The notes: a model not told the origin generated them from the sequence alone. A stretch of 16,896 bases of DNA from an uncultured Flavobacteriales bacterium (GCA_946478675.1 CAMLEF010000061.1:1-16896); one strand, 5' to 3'. Shown: positions 1 through 7,280, counted from the first letter of the stretch. Program-made: numbers and translations.

Positions 1-1
1 G

Positions 2-1525
2 AACGGTCAAGTGGTCACCGCATTGCTTTCCGCCAGCATCCTCAAAGACGAGAACGGCAACATCATCGGTTCGATGGGCGTTTCGCGCGATATCACCGAC
101 AGCAAGCAGGCGGAAAAACAATTGCGGCTCAGCGAAGAGAAATACCGCGCGATCTACAACCAGGCGTACATCGGTATTGCGCTCGTCGATACGGAAACGG
201 ACGGTTACATCGACGTCAACCAGCGCCTCAGCGACATGCTCGGTCATTCGCCGGATGAGCTGCGCAGCAAAACCGTGCGCGACCTGCGATTGCCGGGCGA
301 TCTCTCTCGCCTGCCAACAGGAAAAGATTTTATCCGCCGCGGTTTCGAGCGCATCATCGACGAGCATCGTTATCGCCACAAGAATGGTAACGAAGTCATC
401 GTGAACGTAACGATCTCGCTCGTGCGTGGCGAAGATCAACGGCCGCTGTATTTCGTTTACGTTTATGAAGACCTTACGCCGAAGCGCCGTGCCGAAGAAC
501 AGATCCGCTTGCAGGCGGCGAAGCTGAACGCGATTTTCGAAAGCTCTTCGCACATGATCTGGACGGTCGACCACCAGCATCGCCTGACGTCGTTCAATGG
601 TAACCAGGCCGACTGGCTGCGTCGTTCGTACGGCATCAACGCATACATCGGCATGTCGATGATTTCGGGAAGAATGTTGTCGAATCCCGAATACAACGAT
701 TTCTGGATTCAAAAGATCGATCAGACGTTCGCCGGCACTGCGCAGCATTTCGAAGTTTCTTATCCGCAGAAAAACGGCGAAACGACGTGGCGCGAGATCT
801 TCCTCAACCCGATCTTCGACGATGCGGAAAACGTCGTTGAAATTTCCGCGATCGCGCACGACGTGACCGACAAAAAACATTCGGAAGAAACGCTGAAGCA
901 ATCGCTCAAGGAAAAAGAAGTGCTGCTGAAGGAAGTTCACCATCGCGTGAAGAACAACCTGCAGGTGATCTCGAGCATTCTGAATCTGCAGTCGTCGTAT
1001 GTGCGCGACAAACGCATTCTTGAAATTCTTCTCGAAAGCCAGAACCGCATCAAGTCGATGGCGTTCGTGCACGAGAGCCTTTACCAGACGAAAGATTTTT
1101 CCAACATCAGCTTCCAGGAATACGTCGGCAACATCAGCCGCAACCTCGTGCATTCGTATTCCTCGACGGACAATCCGCCGGAACTGAAGCTTGATCTCGA
1201 TCCCGTGCAGCTGCATCTCGACACGGCCATTCCCTGCGGATTGATCATCAACGAGCTTTTGTCGAATGCGCTGAAGTATGCATTCAAAGACGGACGAAAA
1301 GGAACGATCATCGTTGCGGTGAAAAAGAAAGCGGAGAAGATCGCGATCAGCATCACCGACGACGGCATCGGTCTTCCGCCGGATCTTGATTTCCGCAACA
1401 CCGAATCACTCGGTCTTCAGCTCGTGGTTTCGCTGGTGGAACAAATCAATGGAAAAATTAAGGCGGATACCAAAAAAGGCACTAAATTCACCATCGAATT
1501 TGTTGCGCCACCGGTCAACGCCTAA
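2..1525 (+). CDS. PAS-domain sensor histidine kinase (HisKA_2 type), 5' end cut by window edge
   Basis: The reading frame is open to the left edge, so the N-terminus is missing. Counting from the codon at position 11, residues 1-35 are the tail of a PAS domain ending in the PAC-like [15 protein letters not shown] second PAS follows at about 40-165 and a third at about 170-290. The dimerisation/phosphoacceptor segment reads [20 protein letters not shown], with the probable phosphorylated His at residue 311, which is the HisKA_2 signature. A HATPase_c domain follows, with an N box ([13 protein letters not shown]), a G1 box (DDGIGLP) and a G2-like SLGLQLV. No membrane segment is visible in the part present, so it may be cytosolic, sensing through PAS ligands, although upstream domains are unseen. 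The LytTR regulator starts 6 nt after its stop and is its likely phosphotransfer partner. The class assignment is firm; the signal sensed is unknown. Confidence 0.93.
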   Translation, partial: NGQVVTALLSASILKDENGNIIGSMGVSRDITDSKQAEKQLRLSEEKYRAIYNQAYIGIALVDTETDGYIDVNQRLSDMLGHSPDELRSKTVRDLRLPGDLSRLPTGKDFIRRGFERIIDEHRYRHKNGNEVIVNVTISLVRGEDQRPLYFVYVYEDLTPKRRAEEQIRLQAAKLNAIFESSSHMIWTVDHQHRLTSFNGNQADWLRRSYGINAYIGMSMISGRMLSNPEYNDFWIQKIDQTFAGTAQHFEVSYPQKNGETTWREIFLNPIFDDAENVVEISAIAHDVTDKKHSEETLKQSLKEKEVLLKEVHHRVKNNLQVISSILNLQSSYVRDKRILEILLESQNRIKSMAFVHESLYQTKDFSNISFQEYVGNISRNLVHSYSSTDNPPELKLDLDPVQLHLDTAIPCGLIINELLSNALKYAFKDGRKGTIIVAVKKKAEKIAISITDDGIGLPPDLDFRNTESLGLQLVVSLVEQINGKIKADTKKGTKFTIEFVAPPVNA

Positions 1526-1531
1526 CCGATT

Positions 1532-2284
1532 ATGTCAAAGACCAACATCCTCATTGTTGAAGACGAAAGCATCGTCGCCAAAGACATTCAGATGAGCCTG
1601 CGAAAGCTCGGCTACAATGTCGTTGCGATCTGTTCCAACGGCGAAGATGCGATCCGTGCTGCTGAAGAATTTCTTCCCGATCTCGTGCTGATGGACATTA
1701 TGCTCAAAGGCGACATGAGTGGCATCGAAGCAGCCGAGCAGATCCGCAGCCGCTTTAACGTTCCGATCATTTACCTCACCGCATACGCCGACGAAAGCAC
1801 GCTGAGCAAAGCCAAGATCACCGAACCGTACGGTTACATCATCAAGCCGTTCAAGGAGATTGACCTGCGCACCAGCATCGAAATGGCGCTGTACAAGCAC
1901 CAGAAAGAAACCGACATCCGCAAGGAGCGCGATTTTCTTTACAGCATCGTCGAGAACAAAGACAGCAAAGACATCATCTTCGTCAAGTCGAACTCCCGCC
2001 TGGTAAAAGTTCGCACGAAGGATATCTACTTCATCGAAGCGCTGAAAGATTACGTCGTGATCAACACGTCCAACGCGCGTTACACGATCCATTCGACGAT
2101 GAAAGACATCGAACGCAAGCTTTCTCCCAATGAGTTTGTGCGCGTTCACCGTTCGTTCATCGTGCGCATCGACAAGATCACGGCGATCGAACCGCCGAAC
2201 CTGATGCTCGAAGACGAGAAGAAGCCCATTCCCATCGGCGGAAGCTATCGCGACGAGCTCACGAAGAAAATCAACCAGGTGTAA
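1532..2284 (+). CDS. LytTR-family DNA-binding response regulator
   Basis: This 250-residue protein has an N-terminal receiver domain (about 5-120) and a C-terminal LytTR DNA-binding domain (about 147-248). The receiver carries the acidic pair E10/D11 (ILIVEDES), the phosphoacceptor D55 (LVLMDIM), T83 (YLTAYAD) and K105 (YIIKPF), so the full catalytic set is present. The LytTR part has the typical DIYFIEALKDYVVI, FVRVHRSFIV and IPIGGSYR blocks. It begins 6 nt after the upstream kinase stop, so the two are almost certainly co-transcribed and form a cognate pair. Family knowledge says LytTR domains bind direct repeats in promoters; no target can be pointed to in this window. The receiver resembles those paired with HisKA_2 kinases, where the response is often transcriptional. 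The ATG start fits the first receiver strand. Confidence 0.95.
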   Translation: MSKTNILIVEDESIVAKDIQMSLRKLGYNVVAICSNGEDAIRAAEEFLPDLVLMDIMLKGDMSGIEAAEQIRSRFNVPIIYLTAYADESTLSKAKITEPYGYIIKPFKEIDLRTSIEMALYKHQKETDIRKERDFLYSIVENKDSKDIIFVKSNSRLVKVRTKDIYFIEALKDYVVINTSNARYTIHSTMKDIERKLSPNEFVRVHRSFIVRIDKITAIEPPNLMLEDEKKPIPIGGSYRDELTKKINQV

Positions 2285-2324
2285 CGCCTGACATTCCCGT
2301 TTATTTATTTTAACTCCTGCCCCA

Positions 2325-3056
2325 ATGAAAAAATTTGCTTTCGCGGCGATGATCGCGATCGGTTGCTATGCCTGCGGACCAGGCGGAACCAAAGAAGAAA
2401 AAACCTCTTCCGCTGATTTCGACAAATGCAATGCGCACCTGAAAGAACTGGCCGCGCTGTATGCGAAAGTCGACACCACGATGTCGGCCGACACGGTTTA
2501 CAAAGATCTTCCCGCGAAATACACCGGCAAAACATTCACGCTGCCGGTCGTGGATTACAAATTCCTCGCGTTCCTGCAGGATACGACCAAACGCGCTGTA
2601 ATGAAATCGTACGGCGCTTTCAGCACTACGGGAACGACGACCTGTCTTTCCGATAAAGATTATCTCGATTTCGCTTTCTGGGGAAAACAGAACGACGACT
2701 TCTTCGGCAAAAGCCTGAATGAAGCGCTGGAAAAACAGAAGAAGGAAGACATCACGCTCGTAGCCGTAATTACACCGATCGACGTGGAAGAACCGACCAT
2801 CGGCGCCGATGAATTTGTCGGTGGAACCGCGCAGGCTTATGTCGATATTTTCGATTACAAAACCGGCGATCATTACTGCGGCTATTTCGTTTACGGCGAA
2901 AACCAGGAATCGCTGCAGGTGCCGCAGAACGCGGACGCTGTAAAGGCGAAAAAATTCGTTGTTGCCGACCTGCGCAGCAAGCTCATGATGGATGTGGTCG
3001 ATGGCCTGAAAACGTACGCCGGCGTTGAAGGTATGATCCCGGTCGTGAAGCAGTAA
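2325..3056 (+). CDS. hypothetical exported protein, probable lipoprotein
   Basis: I do not recognise the family of this 243-residue protein. The N-terminus MKKFAFAAMIAIGCYACGPG has a charged start, a short hydrophobic stretch and cysteines at 14 and 17 followed by a Gly/Lys/Glu-rich linker. This is typical of Bacteroidota lipoproteins, although neither Cys has a classic Leu at -3 (AIGC or CYAC). The mature part is soluble, mixed alpha/beta in appearance and acidic. It has further cysteines in FDKC, TTTCLSD and DHYCGYF, so disulfides are possible in the periplasm. The gene lies 40 nt after the LytTR regulator, and a strong terminator follows at 3078-3111. It could be a third member of that transcription unit or have its own promoter in the AT-rich gap. 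Function cannot be assigned. Confidence 0.75.
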   Translation: MKKFAFAAMIAIGCYACGPGGTKEEKTSSADFDKCNAHLKELAALYAKVDTTMSADTVYKDLPAKYTGKTFTLPVVDYKFLAFLQDTTKRAVMKSYGAFSTTGTTTCLSDKDYLDFAFWGKQNDDFFGKSLNEALEKQKKEDITLVAVITPIDVEEPTIGADEFVGGTAQAYVDIFDYKTGDHYCGYFVYGENQESLQVPQNADAVKAKKFVVADLRSKLMMDVVDGLKTYAGVEGMIPVVKQ

Positions 3057-3077
3057 TCAACCGCGAAAAAAATTTAC

Positions 3078-3111
3078 AGGCCGTTCCTTCACCGGGGCGG
3101 CCTCTTTTTTT
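3078..3111 (+). terminator. rho-independent terminator after the lipoprotein gene
   Basis: A stem AGGCCG (3078-3083) pairs with CGGCCT (3098-3103), with a partly pairable 14-nt loop. It is followed after one C by seven T residues (3105-3111). It lies 22 nt past the stop of the upstream gene and ends that plus-strand unit before the next promoter. Confidence 0.8.
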
Positions 3112-3122
3112 GCGCCGGCGTT

Positions 3123-3150
3123 TTTGTTTGCGCAGCCCTCGCTAACTTTA
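3123..3150 (+). promoter_or_regulatory. candidate Bacteroidota-type promoter
   Basis: TTTG at 3123-3126 is followed 16 nt later by TAACTTTA (3143-3150), which is one base off the TAnnTTTG -7 consensus. The start codon of the methyltransferase-like gene lies 14 nt further on. The spacing is a little short, so this is a moderate candidate only. Confidence 0.4.
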
Positions 3151-3164
3151 GGCAAACAAAGCGC

Positions 3165-3725
3165 ATGAACTTCACCAACATCGTCACGATCCTCTGGCTG
3201 ATCTCCGAGATCCTGCTCAACGTTTCGCGGCGTGCGGTGCCGGATCAAAACAAAAACACCGACGAGCGCACGCTGGGAATGATCTGGATCGTGCTGATGT
3301 TCGCGATTGCAGGCGGAGTGCTGCTGGCGCATTCCACGCACGCGCCCATTTTCCCCGACACGAATTCCGCGCACACGATCGGCGCCACCGTCATCATCTT
3401 CGGCATGCTCGTGCGTTTCGCGGCCATCCTGCAGCTCGGCAAATTCTTCACCGTCGACGTCAGTATCCGTCACGGCCACGAGATCGTGCAGAAAGGGTTG
3501 TATCGCGTGATACGTCATCCTTCGTACACCGGCGCGCTGCTGTCGTTTATCGGCTTCGGCCTCGTGCAGGATAACTGGTTCAGCTTCGTGGTGATCTTTA
3601 TTCCCGTGCTGCTGGCGATGCTGAAACGGATTGCCGTAGAAGAACGCGCCCTGATCGCACATTTCGGAGAAGCATATGAAGCCTACCGGAAGAAGACGTG
3701 GCGGTTGATTCCCTTTTTGTATTAG
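3165..3725 (+). CDS. isoprenylcysteine carboxyl methyltransferase (ICMT) family membrane protein
   Basis: This 186-residue integral membrane protein has hydrophobic segments at about 4-22, 37-56, 70-92, 121-135 and 138-154. The C-terminal half carries the signature of the ICMT/phospholipid methyltransferase-like superfamily: GLYRVIRHPSYTG (111-123), then VEERALIAHFGEAYEAYRKK (158-177) and a terminal RLIP. In characterised relatives these two stretches form the S-adenosylmethionine and substrate site at the membrane interface. The bacterial substrate is generally unknown, because prenylated CAAX proteins are not expected here; a lipid or small lipophilic acceptor is an inference. The gene stands alone between a terminator upstream and the convergent folB, with a weak promoter just upstream. 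The family call is secure; the substrate is not. Confidence 0.88.
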   Translation: MNFTNIVTILWLISEILLNVSRRAVPDQNKNTDERTLGMIWIVLMFAIAGGVLLAHSTHAPIFPDTNSAHTIGATVIIFGMLVRFAAILQLGKFFTVDVSIRHGHEIVQKGLYRVIRHPSYTGALLSFIGFGLVQDNWFSFVVIFIPVLLAMLKRIAVEERALIAHFGEAYEAYRKKTWRLIPFLY

Positions 3726-3733
3726 GGTTACGC

Positions 3734-3821
3734 GGGTGCGAATTACTACTGTTTACGAATATCCGAATAAGAGCGCGGGAAGTGCGATTCGTATATTCGT
3801 ATTGATTCGTAATTCGCACCC
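3734..3821. repeat. imperfect long inverted repeat (hairpin) between convergent genes
   Basis: Outer arms GGGTGCGAATTAC (3734-3746) and GTAATTCGCACCC (3809-3821) are exact reverse complements. An inner pair, TACGAATATCCGAAT and ATTCGTATATTCGTA, matches at 14 of 15 positions. The hairpin is about 88 nt long with internal loops and no T-run, so it is not a standard terminator. The left outer arm is mostly absent from the second tandem copy downstream. Confidence 0.75.
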
Positions 3822-3955
3822 CCATCGGTTATTGCTAACTACTCCTCTATTACTACTGTTTACGAATATCCGAATAAGAGCGCGGGAAGTGCGATTCGTA
3901 TATTCGTATTGATTCGTAATTCGCACCCCCATCGGTTATTGCTAACTAACCCTCT
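3742..3955. repeat. 107-bp tandem direct duplication spanning the folB 3' end
   Basis: Two head-to-tail copies, 3742-3848 and 3849-3955, differ at only two positions (3842/3949 and 3843/3950), so 105 of 107 bases match. The right copy contains the last codons and stop of folB, which runs on the minus strand. The left copy carries the same codon remnants. Both differences fall in one codon next to the folB stop: Gly in the live copy, Glu in the remnant. The near identity points to a recent duplication or to ongoing homogenisation. Confidence 0.93.
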
Positions 3956-4296
3956 ATTACCACCCCCACACTATCCACCACCCCATTCATCGGCGGATTG
4001 ATCTTCGTGACTTTCACCGTAAACGTTTTCACTGCAGGATAACTTTTGCGCAATGCCACCACAATCCGCTGCGCCACGTGTTCGATCAGCTTCGAACGGA
4101 TCGCCATTTCGGTTTTCACGGTATCGTAAACGACGCAATAATCCACCGTATCGTGCAGCTCGTCGTTCTGCGCCGCTTTCGAAAAATCGGTGTCGATCGT
4201 GACGTCCACGAAGTATTCCCCGCCGATCTTTCCTTCTTCAGGAAGACAGCCGTGGTATGAGTAGCAGCGGATACCGTTAACGAGGATGATTCCCAT
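3946..4296 (-). CDS. folB: dihydroneopterin aldolase
   Basis: This 116-residue protein matches the usual family length of about 120. Dihydroneopterin aldolase cleaves 7,8-dihydroneopterin to 6-hydroxymethyl-dihydropterin and glycolaldehyde in folate biosynthesis, acting as a cytosolic homo-octamer. Visible family blocks are YHGCLPEEGKIGGEYFVDV (14-32, with the conserved Glu near 20-21), DYCVVYDTV (52-60), LIEHVAQRI (70-78, substrate-anchoring E72) and VTKINPPMNGVVDSVGVVIE, with the catalytic Lys at 98. It lies 64 nt downstream of gltX on the same strand, so co-transcription is plausible, although two small hairpins sit between them. Its 3' end is embedded in the 107-bp tandem duplication. The final codon differs between the live copy and the upstream remnant. 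The identification is strong. Confidence 0.93.
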   Translation of the reverse strand: MGIILVNGIRCYSYHGCLPEEGKIGGEYFVDVTIDTDFSKAAQNDELHDTVDYCVVYDTVKTEMAIRSKLIEHVAQRIVVALRKSYPAVKTFTVKVTKINPPMNGVVDSVGVVIEG

Positions 4297-4311
4297 CAGT
4301 ATGATGATTCT

Positions 4312-4353
4312 CCGGCAACAGCCGGTGAATATGGGTCGACCATTGGTCGACCC
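4312..4353 (-). repeat. two adjacent hairpins between gltX and folB
   Basis: GGGTCGACC (4333-4341) and GGTCGACCC (4345-4353) form a perfect 9-bp stem with a 3-nt loop. It starts 7 nt past the gltX stop on the minus strand. Next to it CCGGC (4312-4316) and GCCGG (4321-4325) form a 5-bp stem with a 4-nt loop. No T-run follows either, so readthrough to folB, processing or 3'-end stabilisation are all possible. Confidence 0.6.
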
Positions 4354-4360
4354 TTCTTGG

Positions 4361-5899
4361 TTAGATTTTAATCTTCTCCAGCGCCTTCTCCAGTCGCAGC
4401 ACCACCGCGTCTTTGCCGAGCAGCTGCACCATTTCGAACAGCACCGGTCCGCCGCCCTGCCCGCTCACGCAAACGCGGAACAGCTGCATCACGTGGCCGG
4501 GATTCGTTCCTGTGGCCTCTGCCGTTGCTTTAAACGTCGCTTCGCAGTCGGCCGCTGTCCATGCGCCCATTTTCGCGTAAGCGTCTTTTAATGCAGCGAT
4601 AAACGCTTTGGATTGTTCGTTCCAGCGTTTTTTGATGACGCCTTCATCGTACGATTCGGGCTCGGCGAAAAAGAATTTGCCCTGCTCGTAGATCTCGTGC
4701 ACGAAATTCACCTTCTCCTTCATCAGGCGGCAAACTTCTTTCACGTAAGCGAAGTCGCGGATCTTCGACGAGTCGATATCTTTCATCAGCAGTTCCGCGA
4801 GCGTATCGTCGCTCTTCATGCGGAGGTACTGCTGGTTGAACCATTTTGTTTTTTCCGCATCGAACTTCGCGCCCGATTTGCTCACGCGCTCCAGCGAAAA
4901 CTGCTCGATGAGCTCGTCGATCGAATACAGTTCCTGGTTGCCGCTTCCGTGCCAGCCGAGCAGCGCCAGCATGTTCACGAACGCTTCCGGGAAATAGCCT
5001 TTCTCGCGGTAACCGCTGTAGAGCTCGCCGGTTTCTTTCACCGTCCAGTTGAGCGGGAATACCGGGAAGCCGAGGCGGTCGCCGTCGCGTTTGCTGAGTT
5101 TGCCGTTTCCGTCGGGGCGCAGCAGCAGCGGCAAATGCGAGAACTGCGGCATCACGTTTTCCCAGCCGAAGAAGCGGTACAGGAGCACGTGCAGCGGCGC
5201 AGAAGGCAGCCACTCTTCACCACGGATGACGTGCGTGATCTGCATCGTGTAATCGTCGACGATGTTCGCCAGGTGATACGTGGGCATGCCGTCGCTCTTG
5301 AACAACACTTTATCATCGAGCTGCGAGCTGTGCACGACTACCCAGCCGCGGATAAGGTCGTGGAAACGCACTTCTTCGTTGCGGGGAATCTTCGCGCGCA
5401 GCACGTACGGCTCGCCCGATTCGATGCGGCGTTTTACCTCGTCTTCGGAAAGCGCGAGCGAATTCTTCAGTTCCTGGCGTGTGACGGCGTTGTAGGAAAA
5501 CGTTTTGCCCATCGCTTCGAAACGCTGGCGTTGCGCGTCCAGCTCTTCTTTCGTGTCGAAAGCGTAATACGCGTTGCCGGAATCGATCAGCTGCTTCGCG
5601 TATTGCGCGTAAATGCCGGCTTCTTTGCGCTCGCTCTGGCGGTAAGGCGCGCAGGAGCCGTCGCCGAAACCGATGCCTTCGTTGGGCTCGATGCCGCACC
5701 ATTTCAGCGCTTCGATGATGTACGCTTCCGCGCCTTCAACAAAACGTTCCTGGTCGGTATCCTCGATGCGGAGAATGAAATCGCCGCCGTGTTTTTTCGC
5801 GAAAAGATAATTGTACAAAGCAGTGCGCACGCCGCCCATGTGCAAGGGTCCCGTAGGACTCGGGGCAAAACGCACGCGGATTTTCCGGTTGTCTGACAT
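4361..5899 (-). CDS. gltX: glutamyl-tRNA synthetase
   Basis: This 512-residue class I aminoacyl-tRNA synthetase charges tRNA-Glu (and tRNA-Gln where the amidotransferase route is used) with glutamate in the cytosol. The Rossmann nucleotide-binding start RVRFAPSPTGPLHMGG has the HIGH-equivalent HMGG at 20-23. The KMSKS loop is KLSKR at 267-271. Between them are LRIEDTD and the HVIRGEEWLPSAPLH block typical of GluRS. The C-terminal part is the anticodon-binding region. The frame can be extended to a TTG at 5908, but the -7 promoter element covers 5906-5913. The ATG at 5899, six bases downstream of that element, is therefore the better start. The gene diverges from the methyltransferase at 6165 and is followed by hairpins and folB. 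Confidence 0.96.
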   Translation of the reverse strand: MSDNRKIRVRFAPSPTGPLHMGGVRTALYNYLFAKKHGGDFILRIEDTDQERFVEGAEAYIIEALKWCGIEPNEGIGFGDGSCAPYRQSERKEAGIYAQYAKQLIDSGNAYYAFDTKEELDAQRQRFEAMGKTFSYNAVTRQELKNSLALSEDEVKRRIESGEPYVLRAKIPRNEEVRFHDLIRGWVVVHSSQLDDKVLFKSDGMPTYHLANIVDDYTMQITHVIRGEEWLPSAPLHVLLYRFFGWENVMPQFSHLPLLLRPDGNGKLSKRDGDRLGFPVFPLNWTVKETGELYSGYREKGYFPEAFVNMLALLGWHGSGNQELYSIDELIEQFSLERVSKSGAKFDAEKTKWFNQQYLRMKSDDTLAELLMKDIDSSKIRDFAYVKEVCRLMKEKVNFVHEIYEQGKFFFAEPESYDEGVIKKRWNEQSKAFIAALKDAYAKMGAWTAADCEATFKATAEATGTNPGHVMQLFRVCVSGQGGGPVLFEMVQLLGKDAVVLRLEKALEKIKI

Positions 5900-5905
5900 A
5901 GACTG

Positions 5906-5913
5906 CAAAGATT
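5906..5913 (-). promoter_or_regulatory. -7 promoter element of gltX
   Basis: On the minus strand this reads AATCTTTG followed by CA. It is one base off TAnnTTTG and lies 6 nt before the gltX ATG. The surrounding 14-mer TTTGAATCTTTGCA also occurs exactly upstream of the gene at 6165. No clear TTTG -33 element is visible at the usual distance. Confidence 0.5.
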
Positions 5914-5986
5914 CAAAAATTCAAGATTGAATAATTGAAAATCCGCGAATCATTCCATCCGTTTTCACTTCGGAGTTGCAGAAGAT

Positions 5987-6095
5987 TCCCGATAGCCCCG
6001 ATAGAAGCGGAAAGCCCGCAGGGTGCAGCGAACCAAGCAGATGCGGAGCAGGCGCTTGGTTCGCTGCACCCGAGGACTTGCAGCGGATAGCGGGA
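5987..6095. repeat. hairpin element with perfect 18-bp stem, probably a dispersed Bacteroidota intergenic repeat
   Basis: The centre is a perfect 18-bp inverted repeat, GGGTGCAGCGAACCAAGC (6021-6038) with its reverse complement at 6054-6071, and a 15-nt loop. It is nested inside a second, weaker pair: TCCCGATA (5987-5994) against TAGCGGGA (6088-6095). The flanks between read CCCCGATAGAAGCGGAAAG on the left and GACTTGCAGCGGATAG on the right. From memory, similar flanks around variable hairpins recur in intergenic DNA of many Bacteroidota; I could not check this. The element sits between gltX and the methyltransferase gene. No T-run follows it. Confidence 0.7.
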
Positions 6096-6153
6096 CAGTT
6101 GGTGCTGGTGAAAGAAAAACGCTTCTGCTTCAAAAGGAGAAACTCAAAATTTG

Positions 6154-6161
6154 AATCTTTG
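6154..6161 (+). promoter_or_regulatory. -7 promoter element of the class I methyltransferase gene
   Basis: AATCTTTG followed by CA, one base off TAnnTTTG. The G is only 3 nt before the ATG at 6165, so transcription would begin at or next to the start codon. The element supports 6165 over any upstream start. Confidence 0.5.
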
Positions 6162-6164
6162 CAA

Positions 6165-7040
6165 ATGCTTCTCCTCTCCCCTTCCCGCTGGAAAGATTAC
6201 GAGCTGCTCGACAGCGGCAATTTTGAAAAGCTGGAACGTTTCGGCAAATACATCACCATCCGTCCCGAGCCGCAGGCCGTGTGGGACAAAACGCTGACCG
6301 CTTCCGACTGGGAAAAGATGGCGCACCTTCGCTTCGTGCCGAAAAGCAGCTCTTCCGGCGACTGGAAAAAGCTGAAGCGCGACACGCCCGACCGCTGGAA
6401 CATTTCCTACGAAATGCCCGGCTCCGGCAAAGCGATCACCTTTCGTCTCGGATTGACGGCGTTCAAGCACGTGGGCGTTTTCCCCGAGCAGGCTGTCAAT
6501 TGGGATTACATTTTCAACACCATCGGCGAACTGAAAACGCCGAAGCCGAAATTCCTCAACCTTTTCGCCTACACCGGTGGCGCATCGCTCGCTGCCCGTG
6601 CGGCCGGCGCCGATGTGACGCACGTCGATTCCATCAAGCAGGTCGTCACCTGGGCGAACGAGAACATGACGCACTCCGGCCTCGACAACATCCGCTGGCT
6701 GGTGGAAGACGCGCTGAAATTCGTGAAACGCGAACAACGCCGCGGCAACAAATACCACGGCATCATTCTCGATCCGCCGGCGTATGGTCACGGTCCGAAC
6801 GGCGAAAAGTGGAAGCTCGAAGAGAACATCAACGAGATGATGAAAAGCGTCGTCGACCTGCTCGATCCGCAGGAACATTTTCTCATTCTTAACGCGTATT
6901 CGCTCGGCTTCTCCGCGATGATCCTCGAGAACCTTTTCCCGGGACGACAGAACGATTTGGAAACGGGTGAATTATTCCTACAGGCGAAATACGGAACGAA
7001 ACTGCCGCTCGGCGTATTCGGAAGGTTGCGGAAGAAGTAA
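6165..7040 (+). CDS. class I SAM-dependent rRNA-type methyltransferase (RlmI/YccW-like family)
   Basis: This 291-residue protein has a Rossmann methyltransferase core. The SAM-binding motif I is NLFAYTGGAS (132-141), an acidic motif II residue is D155 in THVDSIKQ, and the catalytic-type motif IV is LDPPAYGHG (202-210). The DPPxY pattern and the preceding N-terminal beta-rich region place it with the SAM-dependent methyltransferases related to 23S rRNA m5C/m2G enzymes such as RlmI. The exact target base is not determined. The frame stays open back to 5976, but residues before this ATG would be encoded by the hairpin element and look non-protein-like. A -7 promoter ends 3 nt upstream of 6165, so I place the start here. 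It is monocistronic and converges on the small gene at 7107-7280. Confidence 0.88.
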   Translation: MLLLSPSRWKDYELLDSGNFEKLERFGKYITIRPEPQAVWDKTLTASDWEKMAHLRFVPKSSSSGDWKKLKRDTPDRWNISYEMPGSGKAITFRLGLTAFKHVGVFPEQAVNWDYIFNTIGELKTPKPKFLNLFAYTGGASLAARAAGADVTHVDSIKQVVTWANENMTHSGLDNIRWLVEDALKFVKREQRRGNKYHGIILDPPAYGHGPNGEKWKLEENINEMMKSVVDLLDPQEHFLILNAYSLGFSAMILENLFPGRQNDLETGELFLQAKYGTKLPLGVFGRLRKK

Positions 7041-7052
7041 GAGTGAAGTGCG

Positions 7053-7079
7053 CTTAAGTGCTCTTAAGTGTCTTAAGTG
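7053..7079. repeat. three short direct repeats of CTTAAGTG
   Basis: CTTAAGTG occurs at 7053-7060, 7063-7070 and 7072-7079, directly after the methyltransferase stop. A related GAAGTG lies just before. CTTAAG is itself a palindrome. The function is unknown; it may be a slippage-prone tract in a convergent intergenic gap. Confidence 0.7.
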
Positions 7080-7106
7080 GTTCCCCGCGCACGCCGCATC
7101 AGGGCA

Positions 7107-7280
7107 CTACAAATGCTTATTCTTCCGCTTATACTTTTTCGACTCCTTCTTCTTCCCGAAATCATAATTCCCCGAGATGAGCTTCCCGTTCGTCTTCTGC
7201 ATTTTTTTGCAGGAAGAATGACAACTTTCCCCAATGAAAGGAAGAACAAAAACAGCAGCGAAAAAGAGAAAACGGTTCAT
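7107..7280 (-). CDS. small exported basic peptide, hypothetical (57 aa)
   Basis: The minus strand encodes a complete 57-residue frame with ATG at 7280 and TAG at 7107-7109. The N-terminus MNRFLFFAAVFVLPFIG is a clear signal-type hydrophobic segment. It is followed by ESCHSSCKK with cysteines at 20 and 24, then a polar region (MQKTNGKLISGNYDF) and a strongly basic tail (KKKESKKYKRKNKHL). There is no classic lipobox, so a lipoprotein is possible but unproven. On the minus strand TATTTTCG (7302-7309) resembles the -7 promoter and lies 21 nt upstream of the start. I do not recognise the family. The ordered signal/cysteine/basic-tail layout argues for a real gene rather than chance. It converges with the methyltransferase gene ending at 7040. 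Confidence 0.62.
   Translation of the reverse strand: MNRFLFFAAVFVLPFIGESCHSSCKKMQKTNGKLISGNYDFGKKKESKKYKRKNKHL

Noticed and set aside
3742..3955. CRISPR array interpretation of the tandem repeat
   Set aside because: Only two copies, unit length 107 bp, no unique spacers; it is a direct tandem duplication.
4613..5896. 427-codon plus-strand open frame opposite gltX
   Set aside because: It is the antisense shadow of a well-supported synthetase gene; the protein is compositionally odd (Arg/Val/Phe/His-rich) with no recognisable motif.
5900..5908. TTG start adding three codons to gltX
   Set aside because: It overlaps the -7 element; the ATG at 5899 is a better start.
5976..6164. N-terminal extension of the class I methyltransferase by 63 codons
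   Set aside because: The extension would be encoded by the hairpin repeat and includes the promoter -7 element; the family fold begins near MLLLSPSRWKDYELLD.
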